IMG/VR virus record: IMGVR_UViG_3300047510_001029 | Location: 1 to 64,000 of that record | DNA length: 64,000 nt | Source: a virus | Strand: one strand, 5' to 3' | Shown here: piece after piece, positions 54,803-62,432 of the stretch | Layout of the letters: each line of letters opens with the position of its first letter | Numbering within the stretch: the first letter of the stretch is position 1 | The notes under the pieces: model-generated | The model's database searches: none | The model's input: only the letters and a program-made list of their open reading frames with translations | Told to the model about the DNA's origin: nothing | Made by a program: the position numbers and the translations under genes

Positions 54803-55684
54803 TTATGTATATTCTACAATATAAATGACACCAGTATCTCCAACACCTCCAGCAGCACCAGTTGTACTATCTATATTCGCAGCACCTCCTCCACCAGCAC
54901 CATAAGTTACAGATGCAGTGCCTGCAGAAACTGCACCACCTTGAGCTGCTCCTCCTCTACCACCTCCTCCCCAATAAGATCCCCCCCCAACTCCACCAAC
55001 AGCAATTTCGGCAACATCATCACCCGCCCCAGAACCACCACCACCACCAGGAATATTTATATCTCCACCCGTAGCACTACCTCCAAGTCCTCCAAGACCA
55101 GCGGCACCAACACCAGGAGCACCTCCACCAGATCCTAACGCACCACCAAGTCCTGTAATTGAAGAACCAGCACCAACAGGAATAAAGAAACTGTTTCCTC
55201 CTGCGGTTCCTGATGTTCCGCCTGCTGCAGCACCAGCACCACCAGCAGCGCCTACAGTATAAGTTGCAGTTGCCCCTACTTCTGCGGCAGTGTATAATTT
55301 GATTGCAGTTCCTCCTGCTCCACCACCACCGCCACCAGAACCAGAGGCAGTATCAGCCCCGTCAGCACCACCACCTCCTCCACCGCCTCCAGTTACATGA
55401 ACCAAAGCCTGTATCAATCCTGCGGGAGCAGTATAAGTTGCGTTGGAACCTGTATCATAAACAACAACATTTACTGTTGGACCAAGACCTTGAATGCCCT
55501 GGATTCCTTGAGTACCTTGAATGCCCTGGATTCCTTGAATGCCCTGGATTCCTTGAGTACCTTGAGAACCAGTAATACCTTGAGTTCCTTGAATTCCTTG
55601 CGTGCCTTGTGTTCCCTGAATACCTTGAGTACCTTGAGCACCATCAAAATTAGAACTTAAAAATGTAGAAAGATTGGTTGGCAT
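54803..55684 (-). CDS. Collagen-like fibre with glycine-rich head, 293 aa (paralogue)
   Basis: [20 protein letters not shown], then about 16 Gly-x-Gln triplets with Ile or Thr in the middle, followed by a beta-rich head closely similar to that of the next gene (GGAALxG-type Gly loops, then [38 protein letters not shown]). Tandem duplication with divergence in the middle of the heads, suggesting different binding tips. Late motif CATAAATA upstream. Confidence 0.85.
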   Translation of the reverse strand: MPTNLSTFLSSNFDGAQGTQGIQGTQGTQGIQGTQGITGSQGTQGIQGIQGIQGIQGTQGIQGIQGLGPTVNVVVYDTGSNATYTAPAGLIQALVHVTGGGGGGGGADGADTASGSGGGGGGAGGTAIKLYTAAEVGATATYTVGAAGGAGAAAGGTSGTAGGNSFFIPVGAGSSITGLGGALGSGGGAPGVGAAGLGGLGGSATGGDINIPGGGGGSGAGDDVAEIAVGGVGGGSYWGGGGRGGAAQGGAVSAGTASVTYGAGGGGAANIDSTTGAAGGVGDTGVIYIVEYT

Positions 55685-55723
55685 TTTATAATTCCAAAAA
55701 TTATACTACAACAAACTTTTATG

Positions 55724-55731
55724 TATTTATG
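55724..55731 (-). promoter_or_regulatory. Late-type promoter motif CATAAATA
   Basis: CATAAATA on the minus strand, 40 bases before the first collagen-like gene; matches NATAAATA. Confidence 0.5.
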
Positions 55732-55762
55732 GTAGAATACATACTATAAAGTAATTATAAGT

Positions 55763-56341
55763 ATGAGTGAGTTTGTAAGAAAAGGTTGGTATTATCTTCC
55801 TAAAATTATTACACCAGAAGAAGCAATTAGTATCAAGTATCAAAATCTCTGTGGTGCGATGAGTGACTTAGGTTCTCTTGAAGGACACTGGGATCCAGAG
55901 AGAGGTAGAGTATTGACTTGTTATGCTCCACCTTCTTGTGCTTTTGTAATGAAAAGAGTTCAACCAATTCTAGAAGAACTACTTGGAGAAGAACTCATCC
56001 CATCTTATTGGTTCTCTACAACTTATCATAAAGGTGGATGGATGAACTGTCATACTGACCGCCCATCTTGTGAAATTTCAGTCACGATGAATATTTGTGG
56101 TGATGCTGCGTGGCCTATCAAACTCAAAGACCTGACTGGTAAAAGAAGAGAAGTCGTCACACCAGTTGGAGATGGTCTTGCTTATCTTGGAACGATTGTA
56201 CCTCACTGGAGAAGTCCTTTGAGAACTCACGAGAATGACCGCTTTATGCAGTTGTTCCTACACTTTGTTAGAAAAAATGGTCAGTATGCTGACTATGCTT
56301 ATGACCGAAATGATAAGTGCTATACCTTACTTACCAACTAA
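55763..56341 (+). CDS. 2OG-Fe(II) oxygenase-like protein, 192 aa
   Basis: Only plus-strand gene in the right half. Motif GGWMNCHTDRPSCEISVTMN gives HxD, and TIVPHWRSPLRTHENDRFMQ supplies the second His and an Arg. Also YYLPKIITPEEAISIKYQN at the start. Likely hydroxylase, substrate unknown. It is placed between the collagen-like fibres and another oxygenase gene with which it overlaps convergently by 4 bases. Confidence 0.8.
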   Translation: MSEFVRKGWYYLPKIITPEEAISIKYQNLCGAMSDLGSLEGHWDPERGRVLTCYAPPSCAFVMKRVQPILEELLGEELIPSYWFSTTYHKGGWMNCHTDRPSCEISVTMNICGDAAWPIKLKDLTGKRREVVTPVGDGLAYLGTIVPHWRSPLRTHENDRFMQLFLHFVRKNGQYADYAYDRNDKCYTLLTN

Positions 56342-57000
56342 GATACCTTTACTCCATATTTATCTTGTAATTCTTTGTCTTGCTCTGCTTTCGTCTTAAA
56401 TCCTTGAACGGTCATCCAATTGACCATCGTATAACGAGTTCCTGAGATGACTGGTTCTACTTTATGAGCAAAGAACTGAGAAGATGGAAAGGCAACTAGA
56501 AGTCCTGGTTCTGGACGAATGGTTACTCGGAGATCTGGGAATACAAAGTTTCCACCCTCAAAGTCATCGTTGAGAAAAAGAACTGTAGATACATCACGGT
56601 CTATAGACTTCTTCCAGATGATATTTCCATCAGGACACTTCCATTTTGCTACGGCATCATAGTGTGCCTGGTAGTGTCCTCCTGGATTATAGACCAATAG
56701 TTGCGGCATTTCACTATCTTTGATTTTGAATCCATAAAAAGGATTGATTACGTGATGAACTATATTATCATAGAGTTCTTTGATTTGAGGAATGATAGTT
56801 TCAATATCTGCTGCCTTTACATTTCTTGATTTTAAATCAATTTTTCCCGGATGATCTTCTCCAGTTTGATTTGCTTTGTCTGGGTCAAAAACTCCCATCT
56901 GTTCCTGATGAGAATTCTTTGCGTGATGAATAAGAAACTCAATTGCCTCTGGTGTAAGAACCTTTGGTTGAATTAGAACATTAGAAAGTAAATCATTCAT
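56338..57000 (-). CDS. Prolyl-4-hydroxylase-like 2OG-Fe(II) oxygenase, 220 aa
   Basis: P4H-like pattern: VYNPGGHYQAHYDAVAKWKC (HxD), DRDVSTVLFLNDDFEGGNFV, EPGLLVAFPSSQFFAHKVEP (second His) and GTRYTMVNWMTVQG (Arg). This is the best canonical hydroxylase of the window. CTAAATA lies about 25 bases upstream. Target unknown; the neighbouring Gly-x-x fibre genes are plausible partners but lack Pro in the triplets. Confidence 0.88.
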   Translation of the reverse strand: MNDLLSNVLIQPKVLTPEAIEFLIHHAKNSHQEQMGVFDPDKANQTGEDHPGKIDLKSRNVKAADIETIIPQIKELYDNIVHHVINPFYGFKIKDSEMPQLLVYNPGGHYQAHYDAVAKWKCPDGNIIWKKSIDRDVSTVLFLNDDFEGGNFVFPDLRVTIRPEPGLLVAFPSSQFFAHKVEPVISGTRYTMVNWMTVQGFKTKAEQDKELQDKYGVKVS

Positions 57001-57024
57001 ATCAAAATGATGTAAGTATCTTAT

Positions 57025-58866
57025 TTAGTTTGAGTTTGAGGTTGCTGCTAAAAAACTTCTTGATTGAGGTAATTGAGGTATTGATGTTGTTACGGTTTCT
57101 GTGGAGAAATCTAGACGGTCAATGGTACAAACAGAAGGAGGAGCAAAACCACCACCAAAGTAACCATAAGAACTACTTGAGGTTGCTGCTAAAGCATCTC
57201 TTGCCTGAGATAACTTAGGTGTTGGTACTGTTACGGTTTCGGTAGAAAAATCTAAACGGTCTATGGTGGAAATAGCAATACCAGTATTACCACCACCAAA
57301 GTAACCATAAGAACTACTTGAGGTTGCTGAAGTAGTTCTTGCTTGAGATAACTTAGGTGTTGGGACTGTGACGGTTTCTGTGGAAAAATCTAGACGGTCA
57401 ATGGTACAAACATAAGCGGGAAGAAAAGCACCACCACCAAAATAACCATAAGAACTATTTGAGACTGCTGCTAAAGCACCTCTTGCTTGAGATAATTTAG
57501 GTCCTGGTGTTGTTACGGTTTCTGTGGAGAAATCTAGACGGTCAATGGTGCAAACATAGGTAAAAGAACCATAACCACCAACAAAGTAACCATAAGAACT
57601 ACTTGAGGTTGCTGCTAAAGAACTTCTTGCTTGAGATAACTTAGGTGTTGGAACTGTGACGGTTTCATTGGAAAAATCTAGACGGTCGATAGTAGAAAAA
57701 TCAGCAGTATCGAGAAAAGAATAACCACCACCAAAGTAACCATAAGAACTACTTGAGGTTGCTGCTAAAGAACTTCTTGCTCTAGATAACTTAGGTGTTA
57801 GTCTTGTTACTGTTTCTGTAGAGAAATCAAGAAGGTCAATGGTGGAAACAGTAACACCACCACCAAAGTAACCATAAGTCTTATTACCCACTCTGGGAAA
57901 CTTTGCGGTATTTGAGACTGCTGATAAATATCTTCTTGCTGTAGGTAAATTGTTTCCTGAATTACTGACGGTTTCATTAGAGAAATCAAGACGACTGATG
58001 GTGTTTAAGTAAGCACCATTAAAACCACCACCAAAATAACCATAAGAACTACTTGAAGTTGCTGGCAATTCTGCTCTTGCTGAAGGTAAATTTTTTCCTG
58101 GATTACTTACAGTTTCATTAGAGAAATCTAGACGACTGATAGTACATAGAAAAATACCTGGAGGACCTGGAATATAACCCCCACCAAAGTATCCATAAGA
58201 ACTACTTGAGGTTGCTGATGAAAATCTTCTTGCTGTAGGTAAATTGTTTCCTGGATCACTGACGGTTTCATTAGAGAAATCAAGACGACTGATGGTGCTT
58301 ATAACAGGAGGAGCAAACCCACCACCAAAGTAACCATAAGAACTACTTGAAGTTGCTGTCAATTCTGCTCTTGCTGTAGGTAAATTCTTTCCTGGATCAC
58401 TGACGGTTTCATTAGAGAAATCAAGACGACTGATAGTACATAGAAGAGTACCTGGAGCACCTGGAGTATAACCCCCACCAAAGTATCCATAAGAACTACT
58501 TGAGGTTGCTGCGAAATTAATTCTTGGTGAAGGTAAATTATTTCCTGGATTACTGACGGTTTCATTAGAGAAATCAAGACGACTGATGGTGTTTATAGCA
58601 CCAGGAGTAGTATCACCACCACCAAAGTAACCATAAGAACTACTTGAGGTTGCTGCTAATTGATGTCTTACTGAAGGTAAATTGTTTCCTGGATCACTGA
58701 CGGTTTCATTAGAGAAATCAAGACGACTGATGGTGCTTATAAAAGGAGGAGCAAACCCACCACCATAATACCCATAAGTCGCACTCTCAGGCCAATATGC
58801 AAAGTTTCCGTATGCTACATTTTTGACTTGTTCTGTTCTTGCGTCCTGAAGTGAAAAGGTAGGCAT
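57025..58866 (-). CDS. Kelch-like propeller fibre with 12 repeats, 613 aa
   Basis: After a short N-terminal tag (QVKNVAYGNFAYWPESATYG) come twelve repeats of about 45-52 residues built on the core YGYFGGG...ISRLDFSNETV...LPxAR...AATSSSS. The first six have SRLDFSNETVS and NNLP; the last six have DRLDFSTETVT and PKLS. They are divided by NTAKFPRVGNKT. Kelch repeats (Gly-Gly doublet, then a Trp/Phe) form beta-propellers, so this looks like two six-bladed propellers in one chain. Likely a host-recognising tip. Homologous to the gene at 59702-61570. Confidence 0.85.
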   Translation of the reverse strand: MPTFSLQDARTEQVKNVAYGNFAYWPESATYGYYGGGFAPPFISTISRLDFSNETVSDPGNNLPSVRHQLAATSSSSYGYFGGGDTTPGAINTISRLDFSNETVSNPGNNLPSPRINFAATSSSSYGYFGGGYTPGAPGTLLCTISRLDFSNETVSDPGKNLPTARAELTATSSSSYGYFGGGFAPPVISTISRLDFSNETVSDPGNNLPTARRFSSATSSSSYGYFGGGYIPGPPGIFLCTISRLDFSNETVSNPGKNLPSARAELPATSSSSYGYFGGGFNGAYLNTISRLDFSNETVSNSGNNLPTARRYLSAVSNTAKFPRVGNKTYGYFGGGVTVSTIDLLDFSTETVTRLTPKLSRARSSLAATSSSSYGYFGGGYSFLDTADFSTIDRLDFSNETVTVPTPKLSQARSSLAATSSSSYGYFVGGYGSFTYVCTIDRLDFSTETVTTPGPKLSQARGALAAVSNSSYGYFGGGAFLPAYVCTIDRLDFSTETVTVPTPKLSQARTTSATSSSSYGYFGGGNTGIAISTIDRLDFSTETVTVPTPKLSQARDALAATSSSSYGYFGGGFAPPSVCTIDRLDFSTETVTTSIPQLPQSRSFLAATSNSN

Positions 58867-59697
58867 TTATAAACCGAACACAGAATACTGAGAAGTTCTT
58901 GTTTGCCGCCAGAACTCCATATGATTGTATTTATTCATAACATAGTCACTAAGATACTTTGAGTTATCACGATGTATCTTCTCTACCTTATTTCTTACCG
59001 TATGCATATTGTCTAACTTATAAACCTCATCGTTCTCATCACACTTCGGAATGACATTCCCAAAACTATGAGAATAAGAAGGTAATTCCAGAAACTCATA
59101 GATACGATTGAGTTCTTGTTGTGGATTTCTTGTAAGGTCATCATATTCCACTAACAGAATATTGTTTCTATATCCTTTAGAGAATGCTTGTTGAAGTGCG
59201 TGATAAGATTGTCCGATAATACCTTGAGGAGACATTAGGTAATCACAACGATTATCATTTGTGATTTCAAGATTGTTTCTAAGAAGTGCTTCATCAATAA
59301 AAGAAACTCTTGAAGTTTTATGAATGAGTAAAAGAAACGATGAAAGAATATCCTGAATAGACCTTACGGGACAAATAATCTTTGGATCTTTTGTAATGTA
59401 ATCTGTAATGTGTTGGATTTGATTGACCCAACCTCTTGACTTATCAATAATAATATTCTGTGGAGTATTGAAATAATAGTTATGAGGTATGGACGATAAA
59501 ACCTTATGTGCTCCTTGTGGATTTGGAGTTGCCTTATATTGTTCTGAGTTATGTAAAAGGTATTCTTGTGTATAGTGTATCGTATCCAGAAGTGGAGAGT
59601 TTGTGGATGCGTGTATCTCTGAATTTTGATTGAGTAGTGCCGTCAAGAGTGTGGAACCTGAACGTGGAAGTCCAGACATAAAGTAAAAGGTTTTCAT
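58867..59697 (-). CDS. Sulfotransferase, 276 aa
   Basis: P-loop-like PAPS-binding motif SGLPRSGSTLLTALLNQNSE at 8-27 and a 3'-phosphate-binding segment ICPVRSIQDILSSFLLLIHK, followed by LVEYDDLTRNPQQELNRIYE, all typical of sulfotransferase families. It transfers sulfate to a sugar or a protein Tyr. Between two propeller fibre genes; it starts one base away from the first. It might sulfate a fibre-bound or host glycan. Confidence 0.88.
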   Translation of the reverse strand: MKTFYFMSGLPRSGSTLLTALLNQNSEIHASTNSPLLDTIHYTQEYLLHNSEQYKATPNPQGAHKVLSSIPHNYYFNTPQNIIIDKSRGWVNQIQHITDYITKDPKIICPVRSIQDILSSFLLLIHKTSRVSFIDEALLRNNLEITNDNRCDYLMSPQGIIGQSYHALQQAFSKGYRNNILLVEYDDLTRNPQQELNRIYEFLELPSYSHSFGNVIPKCDENDEVYKLDNMHTVRNKVEKIHRDNSKYLSDYVMNKYNHMEFWRQTRTSQYSVFGL

Positions 59698-59701
59698 AAT
59701 A

Positions 59702-61570
59702 TTAGTTTGAGTTTGAGAGTGCTGATAACTGTAATTTTGCTGTAGATAATTTAGGACTTGGAGTTGATACTGTTTCTGTAGAAAAATCTAAACGATCTCT
59801 GGTGGAAACAGAAGCAGTAGGAGTATTACCACCACCAAAGTATCCGAAAGAACTACTTGAGGTTGCCGCTAAAAATGACTTTGATTGGGATAACTTAGGA
59901 CTTGGAGTTGATACAGTTTCTGTGGAGAAATCTAAACGATCTATAGTAGAACGATTAATTCTAGTAGGAACAGTAGGAAGAGCATAACCACCACCAAAGT
60001 ACCCGAAAGAACTACTAGAAGTTGCTGTTAGAGCACGTCTGTCTATAGATAACTTAGAACTTGGAGTTGATATAATTTCATTAGAAAAATCTAAACGTTC
60101 TATGGTGGTAACAGTAGCATTACCAGAATTACTACCCCCACCAAAGTACCCATAAAAACTACTTGAGACTGATGCTGACCTACCACCCAATTGAGATAGT
60201 CTTTGTGTTACGACTGTTGTGATTTCTGTAGTAAAATCTAAACGATCTATAAGAGAACTAAAATTACCAGCACCAAAGTAACCATAAGAACTATTTGAAA
60301 CTCCAGCACTTGCTTCTCTTGCGATTGATAACTTTGGACTTGGAGTTGTGACTGTTTCATTAGAGAAATCAAGACGATCAATGGTGCTTACAGGAGCAGG
60401 AGTAGGAAGTTCTCCACCACCAAAGTAACCATAAAAACTACTTGAAGTTGTTCCTGGATCAACTTTTGCTTGAGATAACTTAGGTGTTGGAGTTGTGACG
60501 GTTTCTGTAGAGAAATCTAAACGGTCTATGGTGGAAAGACCAAAACCACCACCAAAGTAACCATAAGTCTTATTGCCTCTGAGAACTGATTGACCTCCTG
60601 AGACTGCTGATAAAGATTCTCTTGTTGAAGGTAAATTGTTTCCTGGAAGACTATTGGTTTCATTAGAGAAATCAAGACGACTGATGGTGTTTATAATAGC
60701 AGGAGTAAGACCACCACCAAAGTAACCGAAAGAACTACTTGAGGTTGCTGCTAATGATGCTCTTGTTGCAGGTAAGTTCTTACCAGGATTACTGACAGTT
60801 TCATTAGAATAATCAAGACGACTGATGGTGTTTATAATAGGACCAGCAGCACCAATGGCACCACCACCAAAGTAACCATAAGAATTACTTGAAGTCGCCG
60901 CTAAAATATATCTTATTGTTGGTAAGTTCTTACCAGGATTACTGACGGTTTCATTGGAAAAATCAAGACGAGTGATGGTGCATATAAAAGTAGGACCAGG
61001 AGGAACAGCACCACCAGCAAAGTATCCATAAGAATTATCTGAGGTTGCTGATAAATCTCTTCTTACTGTAGGTAAATTTTTTCCCGGATCACTAACTGTT
61101 TCATTAGAGAAATCAAGACGAGTGATGGTGCATATAAAAGTAGCGGGAAAAGAATAACCACCACCAAAGTAACCATAAGAACCACTTGAGATTGCTGCTG
61201 AATTTCTTCTTGCTGGAGATAAGTTATTACCGGGATTACTGACGGTTTCATTGGAGAAATCAAGACGACTGATAGTGCTCATTTGTGAAGTAGGAGTTGG
61301 AGCACCACCACCAAAGTAACCATAAGAACTACTTGAGGTTGCTGCCAAATCAAGTCTTACTGAAGGTAAATTGTTTCCTGGGAGACTGTTGGTTTCATTA
61401 GAAAAATCAAGACGACTGATGAGGGCTGTGATAGTAGGAGTACCACCTCCTCCAAAGTATCCATAAGTCGCACTCTCGCTCCAGTTCGCAAAGTTCTTCT
61501 GTTCTACATTGAGAATCTGTTTATCATAAACATTATTCAGTCCAAAAACATCCCCTACGAACTTTGGCAT
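59702..61570 (-). CDS. Kelch-like propeller fibre with 12 repeats, 622 aa (paralogue)
   Basis: N-terminal MPKFVGDVFGLNNVYDKQIL and ANWSESATYGYFGGGGTPTI, then twelve YGYFGGG-type repeats: six with SRLDFSNETVS or SLPGNNLPS, a spacer with GGQSVLRGNKT, then six with DRLDFSTETVT. Same two-block plan as the gene at 57025-58866. The N-termini differ, but both place the first repeat after WPESATYG or WSESATYG. Loops between the strands vary most, as expected for receptor-binding surfaces. Confidence 0.85.
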   Translation of the reverse strand: MPKFVGDVFGLNNVYDKQILNVEQKNFANWSESATYGYFGGGGTPTITALISRLDFSNETNSLPGNNLPSVRLDLAATSSSSYGYFGGGAPTPTSQMSTISRLDFSNETVSNPGNNLSPARRNSAAISSGSYGYFGGGYSFPATFICTITRLDFSNETVSDPGKNLPTVRRDLSATSDNSYGYFAGGAVPPGPTFICTITRLDFSNETVSNPGKNLPTIRYILAATSSNSYGYFGGGAIGAAGPIINTISRLDYSNETVSNPGKNLPATRASLAATSSSSFGYFGGGLTPAIINTISRLDFSNETNSLPGNNLPSTRESLSAVSGGQSVLRGNKTYGYFGGGFGLSTIDRLDFSTETVTTPTPKLSQAKVDPGTTSSSFYGYFGGGELPTPAPVSTIDRLDFSNETVTTPSPKLSIAREASAGVSNSSYGYFGAGNFSSLIDRLDFTTEITTVVTQRLSQLGGRSASVSSSFYGYFGGGSNSGNATVTTIERLDFSNEIISTPSSKLSIDRRALTATSSSSFGYFGGGYALPTVPTRINRSTIDRLDFSTETVSTPSPKLSQSKSFLAATSSSSFGYFGGGNTPTASVSTRDRLDFSTETVSTPSPKLSTAKLQLSALSNSN

Positions 61571-61571
61571 T

Positions 61572-62432
61572 TTACTCTAGTTTGAGGTCTTGATTGAATA
61601 ACGAACTTGTGATTTGTTTTGCTTCTTCTTTCTCTTCAATACCCGAAAGAAGTGCTTTATCCATACCAGTAATCTCTTCAATACCAGCAGCAACATTTTG
61701 CTGAAGTGCGTTCAGGAAATCAAGAGGATTGTTAGGATCTCCAAAAGTTCCTTTGGTTCTATTCACATCATCAGGAAGAACCGTAGGGGCACTTGCGCGT
61801 CTCATAGAACGAATATTACCAGCATTTACGCCAGTCTTTGCAGCAAGTAGGTCATCAAGAGATTGATTTGCAAGTCTGCGTTCCCAGTAGTTTGGTTGGT
61901 CTGCATTATATTGGTCACGAGAAACTAACTGACCACCATTCAATTCAACAAGACGATTGATAAGTTTATCAAAGCATTCAAGTTCTTCTACTGAAGACTT
62001 GAAACCACGATTGAGTCCTTCAAGCATTCTGTGAAAATGAAATTCATCAATATCATACCAAGTGAGTTCTTCACCACCTTGACGATTTTTCCACCAGATT
62101 GGTTGAGTCTTATCCTTTCCTTCCCACTTATAATAAAACTCTCTTGCTGCTCTTTTTGCTTCAATGATTTGTTGGAGTAGTCCTTCTGCTACGCTTCTAC
62201 GATTGATAATTGCTGCCTTGAATGCGGAAGGAAGTGTAAAGTTATCGTGAATGATAAACTTTTCAATCTGAAAATCAGAGCGTCCTTGTGCGAGTTCTGT
62301 TTCACTTTCAGTCCAACGATTTGCTTCGTTGAGAACTTTCAGCATAAACTCATTACTGTCATCTAGAACTTCCTTAGAAGTCGCAAGAGCAATTGCTTCA
62401 TAGTTATTAGACATAGTATTCTTCAGTTTCAT
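61572..62432 (-). CDS. Hypothetical protein, 286 aa
   Basis: ATGA overlap with the upstream gene supports ATG 62432; an ATG at 62414 (MSNNYEAIALATSKEVLDDS) is possible. Helical throughout (FKAAIINRRSVAEGLLQQII, LTWYDIDEFHFHRMLEGLNR) with an acidic end. No family recognised. Sits two bases before a propeller-fibre gene, so it may be a fibre connector or chaperone. GATAAATA lies 8 bases upstream of the start. Confidence 0.75.
   Translation of the reverse strand: MKLKNTMSNNYEAIALATSKEVLDDSNEFMLKVLNEANRWTESETELAQGRSDFQIEKFIIHDNFTLPSAFKAAIINRRSVAEGLLQQIIEAKRAAREFYYKWEGKDKTQPIWWKNRQGGEELTWYDIDEFHFHRMLEGLNRGFKSSVEELECFDKLINRLVELNGGQLVSRDQYNADQPNYWERRLANQSLDDLLAAKTGVNAGNIRSMRRASAPTVLPDDVNRTKGTFGDPNNPLDFLNALQQNVAAGIEEITGMDKALLSGIEEKEEAKQITSSLFNQDLKLE

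Noticed and set aside
11525-62432. Diversity-generating retroelement near variable fibre genes
   Set aside because: No reverse transcriptase motifs (such as YxDD in a suitable protein) and no template/variable repeat pair with adenine-specific differences were seen.
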